Positions 1 to 8,977 of a stretch of 64,000 nt of DNA are shown here, piece after piece (the stretch's first letter is position 1; each line of letters starts with the position of its first letter). Source of the DNA: Algoriphagus marincola DSM 16067. Lineage in GTDB: Bacteria; Bacteroidota; Bacteroidia; Cytophagales; Cyclobacteriaceae. The stretch lies in the NCBI RefSeq assembly GCF_000429405.1, contig NZ_AUBU01000001.1, positions 257,321 to 321,320 on the forward strand, given 5' to 3'. The notes beneath the pieces were generated by a model. That model was not told where the DNA came from. It ran no database searches and saw nothing but the letters and a program-made list of their open reading frames with translations. Both the position numbers and the translations under genes were made by a program.

Positions 1-1
1 A

Positions 2-109
2 AATTATCCCGGATTCTTCGTTTGGGTGGTAATTGCCACGATTCCTAGCTTTGCGATGGCCTATCTGGTGAAGTATCCGAGGGAGTTTGGGAAGAAATCA
101 GAAAGCTAA
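2..109 (+). CDS. C-terminal end of an MFS-type transporter (partial)
   Basis: The window opens inside an open frame that ends with TAA at 107-109. The 35 visible residues include a hydrophobic helix (around FFVWVVIATIPSFAMAYLV) and then a short basic tail, which is how the last transmembrane helix and cytoplasmic tail of major facilitator sugar or muropeptide (AmpG-like) transporters look. Just downstream on the same strand is a NagZ-like hexosaminidase, and Bacteroidota often pair such transporters with nagZ for cell-wall recycling; that link is inference. The start lies outside the window, so the family assignment rests on a short tail and is tentative. Confidence 0.5.
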   Translation, partial: NYPGFFVWVVIATIPSFAMAYLVKYPREFGKKSES

Positions 110-125
110 AGTCAGAAAGCTGAAT

Positions 126-203
126 CTTCGACATTCGATGTTAAGCGTTCGATACTTGACATTTGAATAATGAATATCGAACTCCGAATGTTGAATAACG
201 AAG
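126..203. repeat. Imperfect inverted repeat with TTCGA-type words
   Basis: The gap between the transporter and the nagZ-like gene is AT-rich and built from degenerate words such as TTCGACATT, TTCGATACTT and GAATATCGAA. CTTCGACATTCG at 126-137 matches, in inverted form and with an insertion, CGAATGTTGAATAACGAAG at 185-203; the inner part ACATTCG (131-137) and CGAATGT (185-191) is exact. No T-tract follows, so it does not look like a plain terminator. Similar short-period intergenic filler is common in Cytophagales, but its role is unknown. Confidence 0.45.
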
Positions 204-224
204 TGCCGAAAGAATAATTCTTAC

Positions 225-1724
225 ATGAACAAACATCAAAAAATCGCTCAATGCTTTTCTCCTGCTGCTTTTATCCATGATTCGGAGGAAAATTATCTGG
301 CTATAGAAAAATTGATTCAGGAGCAGGAAATTGGTGGACTGACTTTTTTTCACAGCCGTCATTCTGCTGCAGCAAATTTCGAAAAACGGGCGGAATCACT
401 AGACACTGAAGATACTTTTGAAAAATTAATCGGATTGATCAATCGCTATCAAGCCTTTTCAAGAATCCCTTTATTGATTAGCATAGACGGGGAATATGGT
501 TTGGCCATGCGAATCGAAAAAACACCTCAATACCCTTTTGCAATTACCTTGGGAGCTTTGAAAAAAGACGCCGAAAAGTGGGTTGAGGAAGTCGGCTATC
601 GCATGGGAATGGACATGAAGCGTTCGGGAATTCATCTCAATTTGGCTCCCTGTGCTGACGTCAATACCAACCCGAATAATCCTGTGATCGGCTATCGATC
701 TTTTGGAGATCAGACTAAGAAAGTAGCCAAACTTTCCTTTGCAGCCTATTCAGGGATGAAAAAAGCGGGAATCGGAGCTTGTTTGAAGCATTTTCCGGGA
801 CATGGAGATACGGCGGTTGATTCACATTTAGGTTTGCCGATTTTGCATAAAAGCAAGGAAGAGCTCAAAGCCGAAGAACTTTTACCCTTCCAATATGGGA
901 TCGACCGAGGGGTGGAAATGATCATGGTCGGACATTTGGCAGTTCCGGCATTGACTGGAGGAAAGGATATACCGGCCAGTATCAGCCGAGAGTTAATTGC
1001 CGATTTGTTAAAGGAAGAAATGGGTTTTCAAGGCCTTGTTATCTCCGATGCGCTGAATATGAAAGCAGTGGCCAATTTGTATCCCGATCCCGGAGAGCTT
1101 GAATGGCAGGCTTTCCAAGCCGGAAATGAAATTCTGTGCTTTTCGGATTATGTGAAAGAGGGAATTGAAAAAATCAGTCAGAAGGCCTCTGATGAACATG
1201 TCGAGGTGGTTTTTCAAAAAATTATGGACTTGAAAAAGTGCTTGGGCGTGCTGGAGGCAAAGCCCGTTGAAGTTCCAACTTTTGATTGGGAGAGCCATTC
1301 TCAACTGCAAAAGGAGTTGGCGGAAAATTACGTTTCTGTTATTTCAGGTGAGATAAAATCTGCTGAACTTCAAACCTTGGCAAGAGAAGGAAAGCTGGGT
1401 TTTCAAGAATTTTTCACCCAAAATCCCAGCCGCTTTTCTCAGGATATCAAACTTGAATTTTCTCCAATTGAGCAGGCCGAAAAAGTAATTATCACCGTAT
1501 TTGTACCCAGCCACAAGCCATTAAACCAGTTTGGAATGGATCAAGAGGTATTGGATGAGATCAAGGAATTAGCAAAAAGCAAACCTTGTATTCTGGTTCA
1601 TTTTGGAAATCCTTTGGCCTTAATTCACCTTAGAAATCTGGAAGATTTTGAGGCAGTGTTATGTGCGTATCAGGGATTTGAGGAAACTCAGGAAGTGATG
1701 GCAAAAACTCTCCAAGGGCTTTGA
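225..1724 (+). CDS. nagZ: Glycoside hydrolase family 3 beta-N-acetylhexosaminidase (NagZ-like)
   Basis: A 499-aa protein without a signal peptide, hence probably cytoplasmic. It should release N-acetylglucosamine from muropeptides or other beta-GlcNAc glycans. The GH3 fold is clear: IDGEYGLAMR near residue 87, KHFPGHGDT at 188-196 with the following Asp-Ser-His at 199-201 (the NagZ-type catalytic His/Asp dyad), and VISDALNM with the nucleophile Asp275. NagZ of proteobacteria is about 340 aa; the extra 150 residues resemble the C-terminal alpha/beta extension of two-domain GH3 enzymes. No beta-lactamase domain is fused, unlike some Bacteroidota GH3 proteins. The ATG at 225 follows an A-rich stretch. 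The preceding transporter end and the downstream NagB/ROK operon (6.6-9.8 kb) fit GlcNAc recycling. Family is secure, exact substrate is not. Confidence 0.88.
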   Translation: MNKHQKIAQCFSPAAFIHDSEENYLAIEKLIQEQEIGGLTFFHSRHSAAANFEKRAESLDTEDTFEKLIGLINRYQAFSRIPLLISIDGEYGLAMRIEKTPQYPFAITLGALKKDAEKWVEEVGYRMGMDMKRSGIHLNLAPCADVNTNPNNPVIGYRSFGDQTKKVAKLSFAAYSGMKKAGIGACLKHFPGHGDTAVDSHLGLPILHKSKEELKAEELLPFQYGIDRGVEMIMVGHLAVPALTGGKDIPASISRELIADLLKEEMGFQGLVISDALNMKAVANLYPDPGELEWQAFQAGNEILCFSDYVKEGIEKISQKASDEHVEVVFQKIMDLKKCLGVLEAKPVEVPTFDWESHSQLQKELAENYVSVISGEIKSAELQTLAREGKLGFQEFFTQNPSRFSQDIKLEFSPIEQAEKVIITVFVPSHKPLNQFGMDQEVLDEIKELAKSKPCILVHFGNPLALIHLRNLEDFEAVLCAYQGFEETQEVMAKTLQGL

Positions 1725-1743
1725 GTCACTTGGAGAGTTTTAT
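1704..1743. terminator. Hairpin terminator overlapping the nagZ stop codon
   Basis: Arm AAAACTCTCCAAG (1704-1716) pairs perfectly with CTTGGAGAGTTTT (1729-1741) around a 12-base loop that contains the TGA stop of the nagZ-like gene. The A/T arms would give a U-tract in both directions, so it can also serve the convergent mutarotase gene. Confidence 0.75.
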
Positions 1744-1745
1744 TC

Positions 1746-2882
1746 TTACTTCTCAACCGAAAAGCGATACTCTATGGTATGCTCATATTTTTCGCCTGGA
1801 CTTAGAATCGGGCTTGGGAAGTTGTCATGATTGATGGCATCTGGCCAAATCTGGGATTCTAGGCAAAAGCCCCAGTGTTTATCGTAGGTTTTTCCATCAG
1901 CTCCTTGGAAGTCTTTCACAAAATTTGCTGTGTAAAACTGCACTCCCATGTTATCTGAATACATGTCCATGACACGGCCACTTTCGGGATGCTTCACTTG
2001 CACAAAATGCTTCATCTCATCTGATTTTTCTAGCTTCATCACCATGTTGTGATCAAAACCTTCTCCATTGGCGGCAATTTGTTCCCCAAGGTTTTTTGGA
2101 GTTCGAAAGTCAAAGGCTGTCCCCGTCACATCTTTGACCTCTCCGGTTGGGATCAGTTCCTCATCCACCGGGGTGTAGGCATCCGCCCAAAACTGAAATT
2201 CATGATCCAGTACATCACGTTTTACTCCACCAAGATTGAAATAGGTGTGATTGGTCAAATTGAGAATTGTCTTTTTATCTGTATTACTTTCAAATTTGAT
2301 CCGGAGCGTATTATCCGTAGTCAATTCCATCCAAAGCGTAGTCTGAAGATTTCCGGGATAGCCTTCCTCTCCGTCTTCACTCAGATAGGTCATTTTCACT
2401 CCTAAGGTGGAGTCATTGGAATAAGGCTCGGCATCCCAAACTTTTTTATTAAAGCCTTCTACTCCTCCATGAAGATGATTATCTCCATTGGTTTTTGCCA
2501 GCATATATTGCCTTCCGTCAAGGGTAAATTCCCCATTGGCAATTCGATTGGCTACCCGACCAGCTGTGGCTCCGAAAAATGGGTTCGGCTTAGTCAGGAA
2601 TTCCTCTACGGTATCAAACGTGAGGGTGATATTCTCTTTGTTTCCGTTTTTGTCTGGGACGATAATTTTGTGGACCAAGCCTCCGAAATTGGAGAGTTCT
2701 ACCTGCATGGTGCCATTGTCTAGGGTATAATGAAAAACGGGCTGGCCATTATGCTCAGCTACTTTTTCTGATTTGATCATAAGGTTGATTTCTTCTTGAA
2801 TAGGTTCTTGAGTTTGTTTTTGGGAGCAGGCAAATGCAAGCGACAGAGAAATTGCTAAAACATAAATTTTGTAGAGCTTCAT
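1746..2882 (-). CDS. Aldose 1-epimerase (galactose mutarotase) lipoprotein
   Basis: A 378-aa protein of the GalM family that interconverts alpha and beta anomers of aldoses. The N-terminus is a lipoprotein signal (hydrophobic stretch, then a LAFAC lipobox with Cys19), so it is probably periplasmic or outer-membrane anchored. Family marks include the NxxGG segment near residue 63, FFGATAGRVANRI around 100, the HGG motif near residue 138, LTNHTYFNL around 209 (the conserved NHxYFNL block) and an FCLESQ motif near residue 340. It may act on oligosaccharides released outside the cell. It is convergent with the nagZ-like gene and 42 bases from the next minus-strand gene (amidohydrolase), with which it may be co-transcribed. 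Confidence 0.9.
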   Translation of the reverse strand: MKLYKIYVLAISLSLAFACSQKQTQEPIQEEINLMIKSEKVAEHNGQPVFHYTLDNGTMQVELSNFGGLVHKIIVPDKNGNKENITLTFDTVEEFLTKPNPFFGATAGRVANRIANGEFTLDGRQYMLAKTNGDNHLHGGVEGFNKKVWDAEPYSNDSTLGVKMTYLSEDGEEGYPGNLQTTLWMELTTDNTLRIKFESNTDKKTILNLTNHTYFNLGGVKRDVLDHEFQFWADAYTPVDEELIPTGEVKDVTGTAFDFRTPKNLGEQIAANGEGFDHNMVMKLEKSDEMKHFVQVKHPESGRVMDMYSDNMGVQFYTANFVKDFQGADGKTYDKHWGFCLESQIWPDAINHDNFPSPILSPGEKYEHTIEYRFSVEK

Positions 2883-2923
2883 GGTTTTGTGATTTTACCA
2901 ATGATTTAATATTGATTTTAGGA

Positions 2924-4297
2924 TTACTTACGCTCGTGATTTTTGGCTATTCGCTCCAATTCTGATTGAAGTTTTTCTCCACTTATCCATTTGCCAGCCA
3001 CTGATACGCCGAGTGGTTTTTGCATAGTTTCCAGGTTTTCTAGTGGGTTTTCTTTGACCATCACAAAATCGGCTTCCATTCCTTCTTTGATCATTCCCCA
3101 TTGAGCCGAGGTATTCATATATTTAGCAGGTTCTACTGATCCACTTTTCAAAATCTCATAATTATTCATGCCCGCTTTGGACATCAACTCTATTTCGTGA
3201 TGAATGGAAAAACCCGGGACATTAAAAACCTGAGGGGAGTCTGAGGCTAAAAGGACCGGAATCCCGGCCTGATGAAGGGTCATGAAGAGCTGATTACGAA
3301 ATTGAAGATAGGGCTCAACCAACTCCCGGTCTAGCATCCCCGCACGCTCAAGTTGCTTTTTGGTATTGACCCACTGCTGAATCAGGGGCCCGGGTAAGTA
3401 TTTCATTTCTGGAGCCTGTCGAAATTCATCGGCAGGGACATAGCCGAAATACCTATCAAATAGCGTCAAAGTCGGGGCAATGTAAGTTCCTTTTTTCAAG
3501 GTTTCCTCGATCAAAGCAGGAAGCTTTTCCATTTCCACCTCTCCAACAAGCTTTAGATTGAATGGACCCGAGGTAGTCGGATCGATCGTCAAATCATCCG
3601 GAAGCAATCCTTCCATATACCCATCCATGTGTTCGATGGATTTGAAGCCGCTAGCGAGTGCATTTTCTATTCCAACAGCCAAAGGAACATGCCCGCCGAA
3701 AGGAATTTGAACTTCTTGGGCTGTTTTGGAGATTGCCCACATTTCATCCAGTTCAACTCCAGGATGTATTTTTAAGTGATCATAGCCAGCAGCTTTTTGC
3801 TCCCTGACCATTTGAGAAGCCTGCTCTGGGCTGCTTACTGAATTTCCATTAAAGGACGGGCCTGATATAAAAACACGTGGTCCGGGAATCTCTCCATTTC
3901 TCACGCGTTCCCGAAGCTCCACATGACTGGGATGGCCCAGCATACTTCGAATACGAAGAACACCATTGGCTAAATAAAGCCAAAGTGATTCTTCCTGCAA
4001 TTGAGTACTGCCATCTCCGGCTACTGGTAGGTGGGCGTGAAATTCAGCCAAGCCCGGAAAAATGTAAGCACCCTGTCCATCAATCAGATTTTCATGGCTC
4101 ATCCGAGGGGTTTGAGGCGTAAGAGGAATGATTCGATCAATCTTGCCTTCCTTTACGAAAAGTGCGTGATTTTCCAGCAATTCCTCTCCATCCATGGTGA
4201 CGATATGCACATTGGTAACCAAGAAATCCTGTGCAGAAAGCGTGGGTATGGATAAGAAAGTCCAGAAAAAGCCAAATAGGATCTTGAGGGTTTTCAT
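2924..4297 (-). CDS. Secreted amidohydrolase (metal-dependent hydrolase)
   Basis: The ATG at 4297 is preferred over one eight codons upstream because it starts a clean signal peptide (MKTLKILFGFFW..., Ala-Gln cleavage region), giving 457 aa. Amidohydrolase-superfamily marks are the HxH pair in AEFHAHLP (first metal site), a Lys in the DHLKIHPG segment, GGHVP and IEHMDGY His residues, and LLASDSP with the conserved Asp. The N- and C-terminal beta-sandwich segments of imidazolonepropionase/prolidase-like members are present (IVTMDGEELL and MEADFVMV). Substrate is unknown; relatives hydrolyse cyclic amides, dipeptides or urethanes. It may share a transcript with the mutarotase downstream. Confidence 0.85.
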   Translation of the reverse strand: MKTLKILFGFFWTFLSIPTLSAQDFLVTNVHIVTMDGEELLENHALFVKEGKIDRIIPLTPQTPRMSHENLIDGQGAYIFPGLAEFHAHLPVAGDGSTQLQEESLWLYLANGVLRIRSMLGHPSHVELRERVRNGEIPGPRVFISGPSFNGNSVSSPEQASQMVREQKAAGYDHLKIHPGVELDEMWAISKTAQEVQIPFGGHVPLAVGIENALASGFKSIEHMDGYMEGLLPDDLTIDPTTSGPFNLKLVGEVEMEKLPALIEETLKKGTYIAPTLTLFDRYFGYVPADEFRQAPEMKYLPGPLIQQWVNTKKQLERAGMLDRELVEPYLQFRNQLFMTLHQAGIPVLLASDSPQVFNVPGFSIHHEIELMSKAGMNNYEILKSGSVEPAKYMNTSAQWGMIKEGMEADFVMVKENPLENLETMQKPLGVSVAGKWISGEKLQSELERIAKNHERK

Positions 4298-4364
4298 AGT
4301 TTTTTGTGGGTTGCTCTCCAATTTCGGCTATTCAGGTGGCTATTCCAATCCGGTCCTGTAATTT

Positions 4365-4859
4365 CTATTTCTTCAAATAATCCCATGCTTCTTCTAGAAT
4401 CTCTGTAGGTGTTTGATCGATTGAAAGCTTCTTGCCATAATTCGGTTCCTCCCATGTGGAAAACTGCGAGTCAAGCATTTCTGCCTTCATGTAATGGTTT
4501 TTTCGTGCCTTCATTCGATCCCAGATAAGATCTCTGTCTCCTTTGAGATGAATCCATTTTATATCATTCCCTCCAGCTAGTATTTTTCGATAGCTTTCTT
4601 TCAATGAGGAGCAAGCCAAGATGCAACCACCGGACTTTTTGGATTCTTCGAGTTTTGAAGCGAGGGCCTCTAGCCAAGGTTGACGATCCTGATCGGTCAG
4701 AGGGATCCCATTACTCATTTTTGCTACATTTTCTTTTGGATGGAAAAGATCTGCGTCGTAAAAGGGCAAGGATAGCTTTTCCGATAATGCGGTGCCAAGA
4801 GTGGTTTTGCCAGTTCCAGATACACCTGTGATAATGATGAGTTGATAGTTTGCTGTCAT
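4365..4859 (-). CDS. gntK: Gluconokinase (GntK/IdnK type)
   Basis: A 164-aa cytoplasmic kinase that phosphorylates gluconate to 6-phosphogluconate. The P-loop GVSGTGKTT is at residues 12-20, followed by YDADLFHP (the DADDxH region), the LTDQDRQPWL motif around residue 55 and LACSSLKESYR around 80, all characteristic of the family; the length is typical. Its ATG (4859-4857) overlaps the first possible ATG of the divergent CBS gene (4858). A gluconate dehydrogenase subunit 3-like gene occurs at 21.3 kb, but no gluconate transporter is visible. Confidence 0.92.
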   Translation of the reverse strand: MTANYQLIIITGVSGTGKTTLGTALSEKLSLPFYDADLFHPKENVAKMSNGIPLTDQDRQPWLEALASKLEESKKSGGCILACSSLKESYRKILAGGNDIKWIHLKGDRDLIWDRMKARKNHYMKAEMLDSQFSTWEEPNYGKKLSIDQTPTEILEEAWDYLKK

Positions 4860-4899
4860 GCTTTATAGAATCATCCAAAGATTGTCTATTTTGGGAAAG

Positions 4900-6354
4900 A
4901 TGGAAAATGCACCTTCATTTATTTCGGATCAATTTTATACCAAGCTTGTATCAGACCTTCACTTTAGGCATTTAAGGCTTGTTTCTTCAGATACTTCCAT
5001 TCAAGACTGTGCCAAGCGAATGGCAAGAGAGCAGGTAAGCTGTCTGTTTGTGGGTGAATCCTCAGATCAGATCGAAGGCTACATTACCGATATTACCCTA
5101 CGCGATGAGGTTTTGGCAAAGGGGCTATCACCTGATGAGCCTGTCAAGCTAATTATGGAATACAAAATGGTTTCCATTAGCCCGGATGCTAGTTTGGTGG
5201 AGGCTTTGCTTTTGATGTTTCGTACCAAGTCCAGGTATCTCTTAGTTGAAGATCAATTCCAATTTGTAGGCTGGATCAGCAGAAATAAGATTTTGACAGA
5301 GCAGAGTCAGGGGCCTTTTATGTTTATTCAGTCAGTAAAAGAGGCTCGTCAGATTTCCGAGTTGAAATCAAAATGGGATAGAATGCCCGAGATCATCCAC
5401 CTCTTGCTAAGCTGTGGCATGAAGGCAGCCTATGTGAATCAAATTATCACCACTGTTGCAGATACGATTACACAGCGGGTCATCGAGCGGGTGATCAAGG
5501 AGATAGGTCCTGCTCCTGCAAAGTTTGTGTTCTTTGTGCTTGGAAGTGAAGGTAGAGGAGAGTTGACACTCAATACCGATCAGGACAATGCGATCATCTA
5601 TGAGGACAAGGCTAATGAACAACGAGAAAGTGTTCGTGCTTACTTTTTGGATTTTGCGACGCGAGTTTCTACAGCTTTGGATCAAATTGGGATTGACCTT
5701 TGCGAAGGGGATTTGATGGCGATGAACCCTAAATGGACTCATTCCCTCTCTCATTGGAAAAGAAATTATGAGTCTTGGATTGCTGATGCTTCCCAAGAGA
5801 CTGCCATGAAATATTCCACTTTTTTTGACTGTAGAGCAATTTTTGGAGAAGAAAGCTTACTCGAAGAATTGAAAAATTACATGTATAAATTGGTGGAGTC
5901 AGCTCCTGAGCGATTTTTTGTCAACTTGGGCTACAATGCACTTCAGTATGAGCCTCCGTTGACATTCTTTCGAAAGATTCGTACTGAGAAGATTGATGGG
6001 GAAAAGCAATTTAACCTCAAGCACGCTATGCGAACCATGGTAGATTTAGCCCGGGTCTATGCGCTGCGGTATCAAGTTCAAGCCACCAATACTTCTGAAC
6101 GAATCCAAAGCCTACAGGGGAAAGGTGTTTTTTCCGAAGCTGAATGCCAAGAACTTAATCATGCTTTTTCCTACCTAATGGCTTTACGATTGGAAAATCA
6201 GGCTGAAATCATCATGGCAAAATCCCCGCAGCCACTCAACTGGGTAAAAATAGATCGACTGACCAAAGTGCAAACAGTGACGCTGATTGAGATTTTTAAA
6301 GTTATTCGTGATTTTCAGGCCCGCATGAGAATTTCCTTTACCAAGAGTCTATAA
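4900..6354 (+). CDS. CBS-pair protein with DUF294 nucleotidyltransferase domain
   Basis: Two CBS repeats occupy roughly residues 20-135 (484-aa numbering). A GlnD/DUF294-type putative nucleotidyltransferase follows, with GSEGRGELT at 215-223 and the metal-binding pair DQD (227-229), then a helical C-terminal substrate-binding domain to the end. Many relatives also carry an N-terminal cyclic-nucleotide-binding domain, which is absent here. The role is unknown; the CBS pair suggests nucleotide sensing. An upstream ATG at 4858 would add 14 residues but would overlap the gntK start codon; 4900 is preferred because it leaves space for divergent initiation. Boundaries at the 5' end are therefore uncertain. 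Confidence 0.8.
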   Translation: MENAPSFISDQFYTKLVSDLHFRHLRLVSSDTSIQDCAKRMAREQVSCLFVGESSDQIEGYITDITLRDEVLAKGLSPDEPVKLIMEYKMVSISPDASLVEALLLMFRTKSRYLLVEDQFQFVGWISRNKILTEQSQGPFMFIQSVKEARQISELKSKWDRMPEIIHLLLSCGMKAAYVNQIITTVADTITQRVIERVIKEIGPAPAKFVFFVLGSEGRGELTLNTDQDNAIIYEDKANEQRESVRAYFLDFATRVSTALDQIGIDLCEGDLMAMNPKWTHSLSHWKRNYESWIADASQETAMKYSTFFDCRAIFGEESLLEELKNYMYKLVESAPERFFVNLGYNALQYEPPLTFFRKIRTEKIDGEKQFNLKHAMRTMVDLARVYALRYQVQATNTSERIQSLQGKGVFSEAECQELNHAFSYLMALRLENQAEIIMAKSPQPLNWVKIDRLTKVQTVTLIEIFKVIRDFQARMRISFTKSL

Positions 6355-6504
6355 ATTCTTGATCTGAATTAGACTTCTTTAAATTTTTTATAAAAGTTAT
6401 TTTTTATTTAATAAAGTTTTTTAATTTTGTTGAGTGAAAGAAAAGATTGTAAGTGTTTATTAATCCTAATTAAATTTTACAAAAATAAAATTGGAAAAAT
6501 TTTT

Positions 6505-6536
6505 TTTGGAGATCAAACGATTGCACTTTATCTTTT
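6505..6536 (+). promoter_or_regulatory. Promoter of the nagB operon with embedded LacI-type operator
   Basis: TTTG at 6505-6508, a 20-base spacer and TATCTTTT at 6529-6536 closely match the Bacteroidota promoter (TTTG, 19-21 bases, TAnnTTTG). The spacer contains AAACGATTGCAC (6515-6526), a LacI/GalR-family half-palindrome around a central CG. A repressor bound there would sit between the two promoter boxes. The expected transcript start near 6543 leaves a leader of about 45 bases. The same 12 bases recur in the susC leader at 53489-53500. Confidence 0.6.
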
Positions 6537-6586
6537 ATTTGGAATGTGTATCTAATTTATCATCACGCTAATCAGCCTAGAAAACC

Positions 6587-8914
6587 ATGCTCAGCAACTA
6601 TCCGCTTTCTGAAGTAGAAAAAAGCTTTCTCCAAGAGTCTGGAGTAGATAAAATCACTACTCTAATCCCTTACTTGACGGTTGATAATTTCCCAAAATTA
6701 GGTTTGTTGACAGCCTGTAGATTTTTGGAATGGGCCGCTGCAAATCCTCAGGGGGTTATCAGTCTTCCCACCGGTAAAACTCCGGAGTTTTTTATCAAGT
6801 GGACGCAGTTTTTGCTTGAAAATTGGGATACAAAAAAAGGCAAGGATATCCGTCAAAAATATGGAATGGGAGATCTTAAAAAGCCTGTCTTGAAGGATCT
6901 TACATTTGTTCAGATTGATGAGTTTTACCCGATATCATCCAAGCAGCACAACAGCTTTTACGATTATGTAAACAAGTTTTACATTCAAGGCTTTGGACTG
7001 TCCAAAGAGAAGGCTATCCTGATTAATTCAGATGAGATTCCTTTGGCTGAAGGAAAACATTATTCGGAGATTTTCCCCGATTTGAAAGTGGATCTGTCGC
7101 TAAGATTCAGAGATCCAGTAAATGATCTTGAAAAACTACAACAAGAATCGATTTACATGATCGATCAGTGGTGTGCAGATTATGAAAAGCGAATTCGCGA
7201 CCTTGGCGGGATAGGTTTTTTCCTAGGAGGAATTGGTCCTGATGGTCACATCGCTTTCAACACCCGAGGTTCTCATATTTACTCCGTTACGCGCTTAACC
7301 GAGACTAATTTCGAAACCCAGGCTGTAGCAGCAGGGGATTTGGGAGGAATTGAGGTTTCTGCCAACCGATTGGTCATTACCATTGGCCTCGATACCATCG
7401 TCCACAATCCTGATGCAGTGGCAATTATCATCGCAGCCGGTGAGGCAAAGGCGGGAATTGTCAAAGATTCTTTGGAGACGAAACTGAACAACGTCTATCC
7501 AGCTACTGTCTTACAAAAACTTAAAAATGGTCGATTCTATCTTACCAAAGGAGCGGCTGTCAAGTTGACTGACTCCATGGATGCTTACTATGAGAAAGGA
7601 GAGTGGACATTTGAAAAGACCGAACGCGCAGTAATAGATCTGTGCAAGAAACTCAATAAATATGGTCACAGGCTCAAGCTTAGTGACCTAAAGGCTGATA
7701 AATATTGCAAACTTATCCCCGACCTTTCAGAAGACACGGTGAATCAGGTCATCAAAAGTATTGATGCGAAATTGGCGAAAGGCTTGGAGCAGGAAGAAAA
7801 TCAACGATTGCTCCATACAGGCCCACACCATGATGATATTTCTCTTGGTATCCTGCCACACATCACCAATCAGCTGAATGAGCCTACCAATGAGGCACAT
7901 TTCTCAGTCCTGACTTCGGGCTTTACTGCTGTGACCAATACCTTCGTCATCGAGACTTTACAACATACCAAAAAGTTACTCGACGAGGGTAAAATCCAAA
8001 TGGTCGATTATGACGACTTCTTCTCAGTGGGATATAGTCTAAAGACGGATAAAGATGTATACCATTACTTGACAAACGTGGCCTCAGAAAATGCCGAGGC
8101 TCGAAAGAGAGGGCTTTGCCATCGGGTAGTCAGAGCCTTGGTTAGCGTCTATGAAGTGAAAAATAAGACCCAACTCCGCGAAACGATCAATGATGTAATC
8201 AGCATTCTTCGTAAAAGCTACGATGGAGAGAAAAATCCGGCGAAAATTCAAAAGCTGAAAGGGATGATCCGGGAATTTGAAGAGGAGTTGGTATGGGCTC
8301 ACTTTGGTGTGCAGGTCAAAAATGTACATCACTTGAGACTAGGCTTCTATACTGGAGATATTTTCACCGAACAGCCTGATAAAACCCGCGATGTAGAACC
8401 GATCGTGGAATTATTTAGAAAAGTCAACCCAACAAAGATTAGCTTAACCCTTGATCCTGAAGGTTCAGGTCCAGATACTCATTATAAGGTATTGCAGGCC
8501 ACAGCAGCAGCCGTCAAAAAGTGGGGTGAAGAAAAGGATATCAGTGACCTTCGCATCATCGGTTATCGAAATGTATGGTTCAAATTTGAACCACATGAGG
8601 CCAATGTAATCGTGCCTGTATCCCTAGGCGATATGTCAGTCATGGAAGATTCTTTTGCGAATTGCTATCTTAGCCAAGTAAATGCATCTTTCCCTAGTTA
8701 TTCACACAACGGAAAGTTCAGTACTGTCGCCAAACGAACCTGGGTCGGACAGTTGAATGATATTCAGTTGCTACTAGGCAAAAACTTCTTCTATCTTCAC
8801 GAGCGTGCAAAAGTTCGGGCAAGTCATGGACTGATTTTCTTCCGGGACATGAATGTGGAAGAGTTTTTGGCGACAGCTAGAGAATTGGAGAAGTCTATCG
8901 AAGGAATGCTATAA
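6587..8914 (+). CDS. nagB: Glucosamine-6-phosphate deaminase fused to a PIG-L deacetylase-like domain
   Basis: A 775-aa cytoplasmic fusion. The N-terminal 330 residues are NagB: LPTGKTP (60-66), the QIDEFYP segment with Asp111/Glu112, and GGIGPDGHIAFN (214-225). This part converts glucosamine-6-phosphate to fructose-6-phosphate and ammonia. After a linker, residues about 405-700 form a PIG-L/LmbE-like domain with PHHDD at 413-417 (counterpart of the zinc-binding HPDDE) and a second His in GPDTHYKVLQ. Such long NagB proteins are known in Bacteroidota. PIG-L enzymes are N-acetylglucosamine deacetylases, so the second domain might supply the deacetylation usually done by NagA, which is not seen in this window (inference). 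It is followed after 63 bases by a ROK kinase and probably shares its transcript. Confidence 0.9.
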   Translation: MLSNYPLSEVEKSFLQESGVDKITTLIPYLTVDNFPKLGLLTACRFLEWAAANPQGVISLPTGKTPEFFIKWTQFLLENWDTKKGKDIRQKYGMGDLKKPVLKDLTFVQIDEFYPISSKQHNSFYDYVNKFYIQGFGLSKEKAILINSDEIPLAEGKHYSEIFPDLKVDLSLRFRDPVNDLEKLQQESIYMIDQWCADYEKRIRDLGGIGFFLGGIGPDGHIAFNTRGSHIYSVTRLTETNFETQAVAAGDLGGIEVSANRLVITIGLDTIVHNPDAVAIIIAAGEAKAGIVKDSLETKLNNVYPATVLQKLKNGRFYLTKGAAVKLTDSMDAYYEKGEWTFEKTERAVIDLCKKLNKYGHRLKLSDLKADKYCKLIPDLSEDTVNQVIKSIDAKLAKGLEQEENQRLLHTGPHHDDISLGILPHITNQLNEPTNEAHFSVLTSGFTAVTNTFVIETLQHTKKLLDEGKIQMVDYDDFFSVGYSLKTDKDVYHYLTNVASENAEARKRGLCHRVVRALVSVYEVKNKTQLRETINDVISILRKSYDGEKNPAKIQKLKGMIREFEEELVWAHFGVQVKNVHHLRLGFYTGDIFTEQPDKTRDVEPIVELFRKVNPTKISLTLDPEGSGPDTHYKVLQATAAAVKKWGEEKDISDLRIIGYRNVWFKFEPHEANVIVPVSLGDMSVMEDSFANCYLSQVNASFPSYSHNGKFSTVAKRTWVGQLNDIQLLLGKNFFYLHERAKVRASHGLIFFRDMNVEEFLATARELEKSIEGML

Positions 8915-8977
8915 AAAAGAGGTTGAGAGCCTCAAACCAGACCTATTTAAACCAAAATTGACCTTAGTACTCAGCAC

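Noticed and set aside
141..362. 73-aa antisense frame over the leader and start of the nagZ-like gene
   Set aside because: It spans the degenerate repeat and the nagZ start, with no family resemblance.
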